DNA of 64,000 nt from Epiperipatus broadwayi (GCA_028023455.1 JAQFVV010006255.1:4698501-4762500); one strand, 5' to 3'; numbered from the stretch's first letter, positions 23,185-35,784 are shown. Notes: generated by a model from the sequence alone, not told the origin. Program-made: numbers and translations.

Positions 23185-23590
23185 GTTTGGAAACATATAG
23201 AGTAGACCATCGCAAAGCTCTCACCTTGAACCTCTTAATAATCAACACTAGTTATAAGTTGCCCTCTGTGCAAGTTCCCTAGATTGTATACAACATTGCA
23301 TGCAATAACACAAATTGCAATGCTGTTTTTTTTAGTGAATCCAAAGCAAACCTTGCAACAAAGGTAGCTCAGTATAGGTATCAGTATAATAGGGTTAAAA
23401 CCAATGCTGAGGTTAGATCTATACTTTTAGAACATGAAACTAAATAAGACCACACATTCACACATTACAGCCTATGTTGTCTGTTCTGAGAGAAATGATA
23501 CAAAATGCAAAGTCAAAAAGTCTTGGCACATCATTAATAATAGGAATACTATAAAATAAGAAAGAATTCTGCATCTCTCCTTTCAAAAAA
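23185..23590 (+). mobile_element. PLE GIY-YIG fragment (family F4), degenerate
   Basis: Reading from about 23285: YNIACNNTNCNAVFFSES followed by KANLATKVAQYRYQYNRV, then VRSILLEHETK. This follows the PLE endonuclease pattern VYKIPCxxCxxxYxGET..xLxTRxxEHK....SxxxEHxxxxxH. Both cysteines of the CxxC-like segment are present (spacing C-N-N-T-N-C), but the conserved glycine of the YxGE motif is replaced. Later frames give ILHLSFQKSG. It differs from F1, F2 and F3 and is closer to the intact element at 35400-37200. It is heavily decayed. Confidence 0.6.
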
Positions 23591-24299
23591 GTGGATTATG
23601 CAAATTGACTTATTTCCATTTTGTAATTCACACACTGAAAACTTTTATCTTCAGGAATTATGTAATTCGCTCAGTGTTTCTACTATGATTATGACTATAA
23701 GCTAGTTGAAAGCATGCTAAGCATACTAAGTTAAAAGAATAAATAAGCTTTTCTTAGTACACACAATGAAAGTATTTATTTATAATTAGCAATCTTACAA
23801 TTTATTTTCTAATATATGGATCTTATATATTTAAATTATATATATATATTTGTATATTTATATTTATATTATTATTAGCAGGATGTCAAAGGAAGATATT
23901 AATATTCTGCATTCTCATATCTATAAAAAATGCTGACTTGATTTGAATCCTTGTAACAACTTGTGTTTAAAGTAGAACTTTTACTTCAATTAAACCCAAG
24001 ATAAAGGAGCTATTGTAAAGATTAATAGAAAAACTCGTTTAGCCTTAGGAGTGTCAATTAATAAATGATGGTTGTCTGGTAACAACAAAGTTATCTCTCT
24101 TTATATGGATATAATCTTTTACTTTCAATTGTTTATATCCATAAAAATAGTTAACATAATATATTTATATTTTATAGTAATATGCATTAGATATTATAAA
24201 GTTATAGAAAGTGTATTAAATATTACATTTATTAAGTATTATGTATATTACAAATATTAAGTATTAAATTGCCAAAAGCTAAACCATAAAGAAAATATA
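23591..24299. other. AT-rich spacer
   Basis: No gene was seen. A TATATAT-rich segment lies at 23835-23870. Confidence 0.45.
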
Positions 24300-24690
24300 C
24301 CAAATTAAAAATTAAAAATTCATAATCAATGGCCTGATTTCTCAAGTGTTAAGTAACATAAACACAAAATAAATGTATGCTATCCTACCATTCCATAATT
24401 CTACATTATATTCCAATTACCATTACTATCAAAAAACTTTTAAATAAGTTAATAGCTTTAGAATCATATATTTTCAACAATAGAGATTCTTTAATACTTT
24501 CTTTTATTTTATCCATTTCATAAAAGAAATCTTAGCCTGCTCAAATATAATCTTATAGCTTATATTTCTACCATTGATATATAGTACAGACATAAGGTAT
24601 TTATTTTTATTTTACTTTTATGAACTTTCACTCTTTCATTTAAGCTCAAACTATTTTGACCATAATTTCTTACAACAGCAAGAAATAATG
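24300..24690 (-). mobile_element. PLE 3' end, family F1, left arm of a palindrome
   Basis: Minus-strand frames include SLNERVKVHKSKIK, YKIIFEQAKISFMKW and a KESLLLKIYDSKAIN-like end, matching the right arm (24860-25203) piece by piece. The 3' flank (AATTAAAAATTCATAATCAATGG at the outer end) is also shared. Divergence between arms is clearly higher than in the F2 palindrome, so this duplication is older. Confidence 0.7.
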
Positions 24691-24859
24691 TAAACAAATT
24701 ACTTAAAATAAGACCCTTCTTTCTTTCTACTTTTTATTTTTTGTCTTCTTTTCAAGTATTAAAGGTAATTATAATATGATTGAAAATAAAAATATATTAT
24801 GGAGGATATCAATAATTTATTAAGTAAATTAAAAGAGAAAATTGACTGGAATAACAACA

Positions 24860-25203
24860 TTCCTGGAGTGGTTTATACTATTCTTTGTTATTGTAAAATA
24901 TCATATATAGATCAAATGAAAGATTAAAAGTTCATAAAAGTAAAATTGCATTACATATCAATGAAAGAAATAAAGGCCATAAAATTATGATTGAACAGGA
25001 TATAGTTATCTTCTATGAAAATGATGAAATAAGGAAAAGAATTCACAAATCTCTAATTGTTGAAATTTTAATTCCAAAGCTATAAATGTAATTGGAATTA
25101 TGAGATAGTAAGTTATAATATATTTGTTTTGTGTTACTGTACATATGAGACATTTGCCTTGGCAATGAAACTATTGGTTATGAATTTTTAATTTTGGGCT
25201 ACT
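24860..25203 (+). mobile_element. PLE GIY-YIG end, family F1, right arm of a palindrome
   Basis: From 24855 the frames read PGVVYTILCYCKISYIDQ, then RLKVHKSKIALHINERN, then GHKIMIEQDIVIFYEND, then RKRIHKSLIVEILIPKAI. These are the ordered landmarks of a PLE GIY-YIG domain: GVY-YIG with an intervening CxC, the RLKVHK arginine helix, GHKI, and the R...E helix. The consensus YIGE is changed to YIDQ, so the active site is lost. The 3' flank with TTGCCTTGGCAATGAAAC matches the solo copy at 10225. Confidence 0.8.
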
Positions 25204-27984
25204 TTTTTAATTCTGAGTTTGGTGTAAGATTTGTTTATATTAAATAGTATATTCTAAATATTTAATATATTAAATAATATGTATAACATTAAATATTTAA
25301 TATATAAAAAGATATATTTTATTTTTGCTAATAAATTATTTAATTTTTTATTTTATTTTATAAAAATTAAATATATTAAAATTTATAAGTATTGGAGATA
25401 AAATAAATAATTAGGAAAAATAATTATGAAATGCAGGCAGGTTTTCTTCATACAAATAATGTATGCAAAATAACATCATTAAATGATGTTCTATTTGTTT
25501 ATGAAATCATGTTTTAAAATTATAAAAAAGACTTTAAAATATTACCAAAATTAGCACATAAAAATCATGCTGAGCTTTAAAATAATAAAATAAATATCAA
25601 AACCTCCTGGCAAAATTCCTTATTTTGAAAAAAAAAATTATAAATTTAATCCTCAAATACTAAACTCACTACTATAATTCATTTAACTTATCTCAAAATT
25701 AATTCACATTCACTACATAATAATTAACAAGTTTGGTTAAGATACTGGTATTTATTATTCAACAATGAGGTTACTGATATGTAAAAACATATATCAGTTG
25801 ATGGTACTGTGGTATTAGAGCTGCAACATGAAGAATTATAATTGTTTAATCATTAAATTAATTAGATTATTAAATCAAAAACATTTTTTTTAAATCTCCA
25901 TAGTTTGTATACATTTATACAAATATATTCCTTATTTAATAAACTACCCATTATATTCATAATATGTGCTTCATTGATTTTTCTTCCCCTCAAATCATTT
26001 TCTGCATACAAAATAGAAACATTGTCAAAACAAAAATCTCCATTGCAAAAAACTAAATGTTCTGCCCATACAGATTTTGTTTGCAGAAAATTCAGTTATT
26101 TGCAATGAAAGATTTTAGTTTGACAGTATATTTATTTCGCTTGTGGAAAATGATTTGAGGAAAAGAAAAAATTGAAGCAGCATATTTTATAAATATGATG
26201 GATAATTTGTTAAATAAGAAATAAAATTGTGTAAATATAGACTCATTATGGAAAGCTAGTTATTCATGATATAATGTTGATATTATATGATATTAATGAG
26301 ATTATGATTTTTTTAAATTTTAAGTGTATCTGCTATTCAAGATGACAACCATGTTGTAACCTAGCTATAACATTTATTTAATATTAGCATATTAAAAATT
26401 TTAGAGCTAATAGCAATGTTTTGTTGTACTATATATATTAACAAATAATTTAAATAACTTTTTAATATTCTAAGACTAAATGATCTAATTAAAATGCTAA
26501 TATTATTATTACTGTTACTGAAATTTGTAAAATATAAAAAAAATGATACACTGCTTTTTTATTATTTTTGAGAGTTTGAAAGAATTTGTGGCATTTGTTA
26601 AAAAGATATATCCATCTATTATTTATTTGTAAATTTAGTGTTCTTATCTTTTTTGAAAAAACTTGCATCATTTTGTAAAAATTAACTCTCTAGCACTGTG
26701 ACAGATTTAAGTGTTTCTTCCTGGTGAGACATATTGTAAGTTTGAACTTTTGTTTTTAATATTAAACTATTATTCTATATCAAAATTCAATAAATTGATT
26801 TGGTATTAATATATATTTGCAAATAAAAAAAATTCTAAAAATTCATATCTGAACTTTGCAAATATTGAGAGAATGAAATCATAATGACAACAAAAGACAA
26901 TTTCATCATTGAATACTTAGCAGAGTAAAGTAATTTCAGAAAATGAATGAAAGCCTTTTAAATTAAAATTCATATTTAAAATGTGAATGAAAAAAATATT
27001 CATATCTGATAAATCTATCAAATTCTGCTTCAGCATATTAAAATTATTTTCTAATTTTTAGAATATCTCAAATTATCGTAATACTATATAGTATCTGCAA
27101 TGACATTATCCTATTAGAAATAACAGTATAATGATGTAAATTTTTGATTTTTAATCATTATTATATACTTATTGTATAAAAATAATCATGAATCACAATG
27201 AATTTTGCAAAAAAAAAAAGTTTTAATTATTTCAAAATTTATGTTGAAATAATCTAATAAAATAGTCTCAACACAGAATATAAACAAATAAATCAATCAA
27301 AGAAAATAAATCAATGCTGAAACTCTTTGACTTTGCTATTTGATTATACTGATCTATTTCAATTATTTTACTATTAAAAAATCAATATTTTAAAACTATA
27401 CAATTTACAATTTTAAAAAATATATACATCTCAATAGATGACTGTGCAAACACAATTAAAATTTTTTTTTATTTTACAGTACTTAATTCTGGATTTCTCT
27501 GACCAAAAGCTTCCATGATAATGTTCTGTGTAGTCAAATGACAAGGTTTTCACAAATACAAAAATGTTCCAGGAATATTGAATTATTTATATGAGAAAGA
27601 TAAAAATGGATATAAAATAGAATTCATGAATGAATACCTGGTACTAAATATAAGAAATATATAACAGAATGGGTGATTGATTACGAGATATTAGTCATTA
27701 GAATAAAATAGTAAAAGATTATATTTGAATAATATGCATTAATATTTAAAGGAAAAGATATTAGAAAGATTATCATTTTAGACAATATCTCCATGCTATA
27801 TAAATCTATTCCAATCAATAACTGTATATTTTCACTATTATTGTTATTTGTGTAATAATATTGGTAAAAGCAAAAATGAATAGAAAAAAGAATCTATTTA
27901 ATTTAATTCTCTAATCAATTGTAGTAAATAGCAATTATTAATGCTTTAATTTATATTTAGAGTAAGGAATATATATATATATAT
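25204..27984. other. AT-rich region, no gene recognised
   Basis: Low-complexity TA/TAAA sequence dominates 25200-25400. A pyrimidine tract ending TTTTACAG at 27463-27479 is a good splice-acceptor match, but the downstream frames close within about 12 codons. No family motif was found. Confidence 0.4.
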
Positions 27985-27987
27985 TTA

Positions 27988-28036
27988 TTACCCAGTGGAT
28001 GACTTGTGTGACCAAGTCGAAACATCGTCGGAATAT
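27988..28036 (+). ncRNA. Hammerhead-ribozyme-like motif (degenerate, PLE type)
   Basis: At 28001-28018 there is a perfect 6 bp hairpin, GACTTG-TGTGAC-CAAGTC, followed directly by GAAAC and then ATCGTCGG. Stem II followed by GAAA and a GTC cleavage triplet is the layout of type I hammerhead ribozymes, which occur in the terminal repeats of Penelope-like elements. The upstream core, which should read CTGATGA, is degenerate here (AGTGGAT before GACTTG), so activity is unlikely. Flanking stem I pairing is only partial (TTACCC with GGAATA). I take it as the fossil start of a PLE; no coding region follows. Confidence 0.5.
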
Positions 28037-29133
28037 TAATATTTAAAAAAATTTTAACACGGATGAACCCACAAAATATGTCATTTATATATATTGCAAT
28101 GGAATAAAAAGTTGCCCTACAGGTTTTAGACATTTTATTACTGACATTAAAAAAAATTAGGATGAAATAACTCTTATTACAATCCTTAAAGTTAGAATGC
28201 CATTTGTAATAGGATAAAAAGGAGTGTTCTTCTTTTAAAACACTACATAATTGGGATCCATTTGTAACAAATCAGATATGATAAAAACATAATAGTGATC
28301 CTTTTTAATTATGTCCTGCCAATTATGGCATTTTTTACAATAGAACAAATATGTGTATATGTTAATCTCTATTATAGCCCCAGTTGTTTCGGTAGCATTT
28401 GTAACAGATAGAAAATGGGCAATAAAAAATAATAATTCTAATATAATCTGATAAAATATTATTAAGTCATTGGTCACTCTATGTAACAGAATGAAAATGA
28501 TGCCTGAAGTTAGATATTATTTATAATTGAATAAATTGTAATTACAATAAGAATAAGAATAATTTTATAATACCCATAAATAATAATATTTTTCGTCACA
28601 GAATAAATAAAATATACTAAAATAAATGAATACCAATCAATAAATAATTATTCAGTGTTTAATATAACCCTCTCTCTAATCACCTATCTGTTGTCAACTA
28701 CACTAAAACAAAACAGTAATTATTATCTTTATTATGGCATCATGAATTCAAATAGCATTTAGAATAAATAGAATACAAATAAAATTACCATTTCAGATGC
28801 TCTAAATACAATCCTTACTTAATATGAATTAAAATAAAGCAATTAAATTAAATACCATTGTCCCAAAACAATAATATATGTTAAAGATAGATTTCACTTA
28901 CAATCAAATGAAAATGATAAATTATTCAACAACCAAATTCTAATATACTGAACTAATCAAACATTGGTTATAAAAATACAAAATTATATTAAAATTTAAA
29001 GATGTTCATATCTAAATAAAATAATTCATGAATGATTAAGATAACAGCTTTATTATATTTTATAAATTTACAATAGTAGTAATATCTAAATGGATATATG
29101 ACCCAATAATTAATTTTAAATTCTATTTTTTAT
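28037..29133. other. AT-rich region downstream of the hammerhead-like motif
   Basis: If the motif at 27988 is a PLE start, the element body should lie here, but I recognise no RT motifs. A minus-strand frame at 28235-28477 contains a YCKKCHNWQDIIKKDHYYV segment of unknown meaning. The remainder is low-complexity TAAT sequence. Confidence 0.35.
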
Positions 29134-29330
29134 AAAATGATAAATAACACTAACTCAGCCATGCTATATTCATATATTAATTTACTCTTACTAATCATGC
29201 TAATTTATAATAAGACAAAAAACAATAAAATGGTAAATAATAAATTATACTAACTCAGTCATGCTATATTCTTATATTGACTTTACTACTGCTAATTAAA
29301 CTAGTTATAATAAAATGAAATACTTAATAA
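29134..29330. repeat. Two-copy tandem repeat, period 100 bp
   Basis: The string TAACTCAGYCATGCTATATT occurs at 29151 and again at 29251, exactly 100 bp apart. Similar sequence surrounds it in both units (AAAATGRTAAATAA before; TATATTRAYTTTACT and GCTAATT after). The divergence suggests an old duplication. Confidence 0.75.
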
Positions 29331-30055
29331 TGATGTAATATCAATCAACCTATTATATCATCTTAAATCTATGATATCCGATCATACAAGTAAATAAAAA
29401 AAATAGTAGATTTTTATTGGATAATTATTTAAGTACAATTAATCATATAAATTTGTTTAAATTTTCTATAATTAAAGTATTAAAACTGTATATTATAATA
29501 ATCACAACATATAAAAAGTATTAGTAACATTTATTATAATTGGATTTGAATATTAAAATTTAATAGTTAATTGGATTGATGATCCATCTCAATTAAATTT
29601 ATATATAATTAAAGCAAATCATTCTGACTTATTACAGAACAAAATATATTACTATCAGCTTTATAATTGAATAAGATTAAGATCTTAATGATCAACCATG
29701 AACTCAATGCAGTAATTATCTAAATAATAATAATTTAAATAAAGCATGCAAATATTTAATTATGATTATCATATAAAATTTATATCTAATCAGATAATAC
29801 CTATAGAATCCAATACAACAATAATTAATATAACTATCCTCATCTATTAATACTGGAATTTGATTTATGGATTATAGAATATAGTTATTTCAAATAAATT
29901 TTTATATAAACAGTTTATCTGTTTTCACTCAAATGTTGTCAAGCAATAAATTTGTTTCCCCAACCAGACAATAATCAAACAAATTTATTTGATTTAAGTT
30001 AAATTCAAATTTATTAATAAATAGATATCAATTATATGATTTTTAAAAATATATA
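29331..30055. other. AT-rich spacer
   Basis: No gene or repeat was recognised. Confidence 0.45.
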
Positions 30056-30695
30056 CACATACAATCTAATTGAATATTCAATAAATCATTGATTGACATT
30101 AATTTGACATTTACGTAAGTGATTTCCTATTATATTTTCAATTATTTAATAACAAAATACTAAATATATATGTATTTGTATCACAAATATGTTGCAAGAC
30201 ATTCATACTTTCCAAAATATAAGAGTTTAAAATATACTTTCTTATATTTTTATATAATATATATACAGATGCAAAACTCTCCATACAGCAGTGCCACTCA
30301 GGACAAGCCCAAGAAATCAATGGATGTTGGAAGGTATGTATATATAATGAATAGATCATAAACAATCAGTATATTCACATACAATCTAATTGAATATTCA
30401 ATAAATCATCGATAGACATTAATTTGACATTTACATACATGATTACCTATTAAATTTTCAATTATTTAATAACAAAATACTATATATATATATATATGTA
30501 TTTGTATCACAAATGTGTTGCAAAAAGTTCATACTTTCCAAAATATAAGAGTTTAAAATATACCTTCTTATATTTTTTATATAATATATATACAGAGGCA
30601 AAACTCTCCATACAGTAGTGCCACTCAGGACAAGCCAGAGAAATCAATGGATGCAGGAAGGTTTATGCATAAAATCCCTATCTAGTGCCTATTTA
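30056..30695 (+). repeat. Two-copy tandem repeat, period 320 bp
   Basis: The unit beginning CACATACAATCTAATTGAAT at 30056 is repeated from 30376 with high identity, through TTGACATTTAC, the TATATGTATTTGTATCACAAA block and the segment AAAACTCTCCATACAG to ATCAATGGATG. The second unit continues without a break into the hairpin repeat at 30593. The first unit therefore looks like a partial duplicate that captured the left end of that repeat. Confidence 0.85.
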
Positions 30696-30910
30696 TCCAA
30701 TATCCCCAGACTAATTTCTAGCTTGCGATCAGTGAGGAGCCTTGGAACAGGTGCAAGCTCTTCACTGATGAAAGGCACAAGCTAGAAATTAGTCTGGGGA
30801 TACAGGATGAGTAGGTACTAGATAGTGATTTTATGCACAAACCTTCATGTACTCATTGATTACTTTGGCTTGCACTGAGGGGCACTACTGTATGGAGAGT
30901 TTTGTCTCTG
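30593..30910. mobile_element. Foldback/hairpin element, family FB3
   Basis: Inverted arms of about 150 bp (30593-30740 and 30757-30910) flank a 16 bp loop. Outer ends are CAGAGGCAAAACTCTCC and its near complement GGAGAGTTTTGTCTCTG; inner ends are GATCAGTGAGGAGC and GCTCTTCACTGATG. The arms carry a conserved CCCAGACTAATTTCTAGCTT block. Related blocks recur at 40970-41040 and 41400-41440, so it is a family. No coding capacity is visible. Confidence 0.8.
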
Positions 30911-33226
30911 TGATAAACAACTTGTGTCAACATAAAGAATGGTGATTATATAATATACAAAGATGGATCTATGTCTTTATTAATAAAAATTTAAGAAAAC
31001 AAAATCAAGTAAATTCTTATTGTGATAAAATCTTTTTAAACTTCGTGTCGTATGAATGATATATTTGAAGTTAAATTTTATAATCACTAAAAAAAAAAAC
31101 AATCTTTTAAATTAAAATAATAATTACTATAACATAGGATATAAGTTTAAACTTAGGAAAATCATAGTTCTTATATTTTAATATGTGAATATATCACTAA
31201 TTAACTTAAAATTATTTATATTTACCAATAAACATTATACATTTTAGAGGAATATATATATATACTAATGGTAAACACAAACAAATAACCTGAATGAATC
31301 TTTGAACACTGTATTTACAAAATGGTATCACAGTTCCAATGTCTATATTTTCAACTACACAACCAATAATATGTCTTTATTCCAGAAAAGATAAAATTTA
31401 TTCTTGAGAACCTTAAATTCAAAGTACATTTTGTCAATTCCAATATTTTATGTACTTATTCAGGTTATTCAAGTATTATAAATAATATATATGGTTATTC
31501 CTTTAAATAATAATTAATTGTTTTTGTAATATTACACAAGCATTATTTTATATTTGCAATTATATAAAGAGAAATCTTTTCATAAGAAAGTATTATTTAA
31601 AAACAATATGGCTAAATGCTATCTTTACCTAGGGTAATAAGATAGAAATTAAACTGATTCCTATCTCAAAAAAATTTCATCAATCGATCTAATAAAATCA
31701 CACAGCCAAATAAATATGATTCTTGTACACCTTTTGCTCTTTGTATTCCATTTTAAAAATATATGTAACATCTATTTTTACCGAATAAAATATTATTATG
31801 GTTTACATTGTAATAAAGCAATTTGATGACTTTTCTATGAAGTTTTCATTTTCTCATAAAATTTCATCAATAAGCTGCCCTGGTCCACAGCCAAACAATG
31901 ATAATTCTTACTCCTCCATTTTTTTTATTACAATTATATACTTTTAGGGTAAATATTAAAAAAAATCATACAAAGAAATTTGTACATGCTTCTGTTCAAA
32001 GCATAAACAAGAGAGAAAAGTTTTTAGTTCAAATTTTTCAGTCCTATTTATAAGATTTCCTTATTGCCATCAGAATAACCATTGTAATTGTTTATATTCA
32101 CCCATTAAGCTATTTCTGGTAGCATTTTCTAATAGAAATTGTATTATTCAACTAATAAAAATAAATATTTTAGAAATATTACATACAATAAAAATTCACA
32201 TTTTACAATACTAATCCTATTTTTCATTTCTACAACAAATAAACAATTTGCACTATATTTTCAATATGTTACATTGGAAATATATTTTTATACATATTTC
32301 CTAATATAATATTAAACAATAAAAAGTATAAACATTGAATGCAGTAACAAAAATGAAACATAAAAAATAAAAATAATTTTCTCCAAACCATATATTTTAT
32401 TATTCACATATTTATTTTTCTTTTGAAAATTAATAAAATCAATCTATAATCTTACAAAACAATTAATATTAAATAATTTTATATTAATATCATTGTTGTC
32501 ATAGCAACATAGTTGATAATCCATAATTTATTATATCCATTATCCAAAAATCGAACAAGAAAGAGAGAAACAAATTATGATTGACATCTTACCACATACT
32601 GAATCTCCAATTTCAGTAGGCACAATATATAATGTTTGATACATCATGTTTAGATACTTGATTTCATACTGGTTACACCACACATTTACATAAACTTCAA
32701 ATTGTTATAAGATTACAAAAGGCTATAAAAATAAAAAATCAACCTTTAAAAAATGTGATAATTTATACTTACTTTTTTAAACAGAAAAAATTTTCCCTTT
32801 TAGAAACAACCAATATTATGATATATGATGGTGAGCTATGAATTAAAATGTGCAAATTATCAGAATTTGGAGGGAATCACTTGGAGACTTCATGAGATAA
32901 AATGGCAATTAAGGTATTTAAGAATCAAAAAGGATTAAATAATCTTCTCTCTAATCTCTCAGAAGTTAGATACTTTAGGCATGTGTAATTATGGATTAGA
33001 TACAATCCTATTATTCATACATTAAATTACAATTTCTCTCATCAAAATGTGAAAATTATTTATTTATATGGTAACTATGAGGATAAAAGAAAACATATAA
33101 AGTCACTGCTAAGTTAAAATTAATGGAAGTTATTGCAAAGATTTTTAGAAGTTTAAACTTGTTTTTGACAAATTTATACAGAAATTATTTGTAAAAAATT
33201 TTAAAAATAAATTTTAACTTCCATAG
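30911..33226. other. AT-rich region, no gene recognised
   Basis: Both strands give only short open frames without motifs. The stretch at 31250-32000 has some mixed-composition segments, but I can assign nothing. Confidence 0.45.
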
Positions 33227-33756
33227 TTGTATTTGTTGTTTGGACTATTTCCATCAGATAATATAAGTATTGAATGTCTTTAGAAAAATTTAACTTTATT
33301 TAAATATTCGAAATACATTCAACTGTTAGTAATAGCACATCAAACAGATTAGTATATGCACAACATTTCAAACAGTATTATTTCCCCTCTTCACTGTTGA
33401 TAGCCTGACTAGTGACAGTACTAGCATGGGAATTGAGCCTAGACCTTTAGGTTCTTGAATATTGAATTTTAAAGTAATGTTTTAACCAACTGAGCCTTCA
33501 AGCATTACCTTAAAATTCAATACTCAAGAATCTAATAGTCCAAGTTTGATTTCCATACTAGTACTGTTACTGTTCAGGCCAGCAATATCTGAAGAAGAGA
33601 GACAAATAATACCTGTTGAAACATTATGCATATACTAACCTGTTTGATGTGCTATTACTAACAGTTGAATATATTTGGAATATTTAGATAAGATTTTCCT
33701 AAAGACAATCAATACTCATATTAGATGATGGAAACAGTCCAAACAATAAATACAAC
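33227..33756. mobile_element. Palindromic element carrying a tRNA-like (pol III) sequence
   Basis: A 530 bp imperfect palindrome with arms of about 250 bp. Outer ends are GTTGTATTTGTTGTTTGGAC and its inverted match near 33735-33756; the centre lies near 33490. On the minus strand the centre reads GGCTCAGTTGGTTAAAAC, a good pol III A box, followed about 50 bp later by GGCTCAATTCCC (complement of 33428-33439), a B-box-like match. The arrangement suggests a tRNA-derived SINE duplicated head-to-head. No frame with known motifs is present. Confidence 0.65.
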
Positions 33757-34639
33757 TAAAACATCACCATCACAAATCTTCAGGAAAAGACAAACTTCCA
33801 TAGATTTTGTAAGAACTTCCATTGATTTTACAATATCATGAAGACCATAATGTAGCACAACAGCATATTTGTGCAAAGACAACATGATATGTTCAACAAT
33901 AAGTTTTTTTCTAGAGATTATGAACACAGAGTCCAGTCTAGTAATATTATGGTTGTATAATTGATTGAACTGCTTTTCTAATTGTTTGTTTTTGTTTGTA
34001 ATGTTACTGGCTTATTAACAGATGCATAATGTGATAATATGGTAGCCATTTACAGAAGATAATATATTACCATACAACTATTAATATCTTCCAGAAATAT
34101 GTATCACAGATTCAAATCTTTGCTTAACCAATGCAATATTCCTGAAACATTTCATCTAGCAAGAATATATAAAATCTTATAGAAAACTAAATGCATGTAG
34201 TGTTTATTTAAAATAGCACATGCATTTTCATTTACAAAGACATACTGGAATATCCATATCTTAATATTCTAATTCTATATTTCTAATTAGCTATTCTCAA
34301 AATCTTCAAAATATTTATCTTTTTCTTGTTTTTTCCCATTTCAACTCAAACAAAAACTTAATTAAGATTTCTCACTTCAAATTAATTTGTCTAAAAACTA
34401 ATCTTTATATGCTATTCAATGCTTGTTTAACTTTGCTAAAAACATCATTATGGAGTATCTCTAATTATAAAATACTTAGATAGATAATGCTAATAGTAGC
34501 AGCAATTTACTCCATGCTAATCAAAAATTTTTGCTTGCTCTGATGCAGTTTTTTATAGCCTAGAATGTTGGATTAGCTTTTACAAAAGTTCTACTATAGC
34601 ATGCTGAACCAATAAAAATTTGTCCTTAATCTTCATTCA
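33757..34639. other. AT-rich spacer
   Basis: No gene or known repeat was recognised. Composition is ordinary for the window. Confidence 0.45.
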
Positions 34640-35400
34640 ATTACTCAAATGCTCTCCTTTCTTCAAATCAGGAATTTCTTGGTCACTATACCCAGAGAGA
34701 CCTGTTAGCCACCTTACCTTTGTTTTCCATTCCCTAACCTAAGTTTTTCCCATATTCTTCTCTATCCTGCTCCATCCCATTTCTATGACATTCGCCACTC
34801 TATGGCCTTTATATCTAAATCCCCTTATCTTTTTCCAAACTCAGCATAAAAACCCCAATAACCCGCTTTCTGTATAATCACTTTGTTTATATTTATTCTC
34901 CCATAACATCATTATCTGCACCCTTTCTGCTTGTAAGCTTTTACACTCAATTAACAGATGCTTAATATTTTCTATGCTTTCCTTACATAACTTGTAAACT
35001 AAATCAGCCATATTTTTTTCATATATATGTATATTATCTTATTGCTAATGATCCTGTTGAGCCTTAAACAGTAAATGACTTTCCTTACTATTATCATAAA
35101 TTAAATCACACCCAATATTCTGTTTATTTCTATATACATTTAAACTTTTTTACTCTCCATTCTAGTTCTCCATCTCTCCAATTGCCTATTTTTTATTGTT
35201 GCCTATCCTTTATTAATAACCTAATTGAATACTATTTTGGCTATTCTCTTATTATCCATACTACCGAACATTTTCATTTTACTTTTTCTATCTAATGTTC
35301 TGATATTTTGTGATAATATTATTTCCACACTTAATTCTAATGCTTTGACATTTCAATTTATTTCCTTACTGTAGCTAGTACTTTTGATGGAATGTGGCCT
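34640..35400 (-). mobile_element. LINE (family D) ORF2 C-terminal region, downstream part
   Basis: Minus-strand frames near 35080-34650 read YDNSKESHLLFKAQQDH, then LVYKLCKESIENIKHLLIECKSL, then FRYKGHRVANVIEMGWSRIE. The CKxCxExIEN..HLLxEC pattern is the C-terminal zinc finger of many LINE ORF2 proteins (zf-RVT type, C..C....H....C), with the first cysteine changed to tyrosine (YKLC). The piece continues the LINE seen at 37205-37430 on the other side of the PLE. It is multiply frameshifted. Confidence 0.6.
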
Positions 35401-35459
35401 TCATTTTCAAAGCTGTAGACAGTTCTGATGCTGATTGTTTAGCGTAAAAGATGCAAAAA

Positions 35460-35784
35460 TTATGAAAATCGGGTTTGCCATTTCTTAGAGATGGCATAAA
35501 AAGTATCTTTTTTGTTTATTGTGTTAGTGTCCGAATTAATAAAGTAGGCCTCTTTGATTTTTCTCACCTCATATTGCTCCCTGCACACCATGCAAGGATT
35601 ATCTGGGATACAAGGGTGGCCTGTTGTAGCTTTTGTACTGTGCAAAGCTGGAAGGATGGGAGGGGTCTACAAGTGCCTTATTGTATGTGTACTTATGTTG
35701 CAACAATCTTGTGTGGACAAAAGCTCTGGTTTCCCCATAATATGAAGTACGACAGTTGTTTTCTGGGAAGGCTATTTTATACAC
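35460..35784 (-). pseudogene. PLE GIY-YIG endonuclease (frameshifted)
   Basis: The first piece (35784-35599) reads MYKIAFPENNCRTSYYGETRAFVHTRLLQHKYTYNKA: the VYKI strand, a cysteine, the YYGET motif and the TRLLQHK arginine helix of GIY-YIG enzymes. After a frameshift the second piece (35645-35460) reads TGHPCIPDNPCMVCREQYEVRKIKEAYFINSD, with a cysteine-rich insert and the R-K-x-K-E-A-Y glutamate helix, followed by a short tail. Catalytic Y, R and E equivalents are all visible, but in two frames. The cysteine-containing insert distinguishes this family from F2 and F3. Confidence 0.82.
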
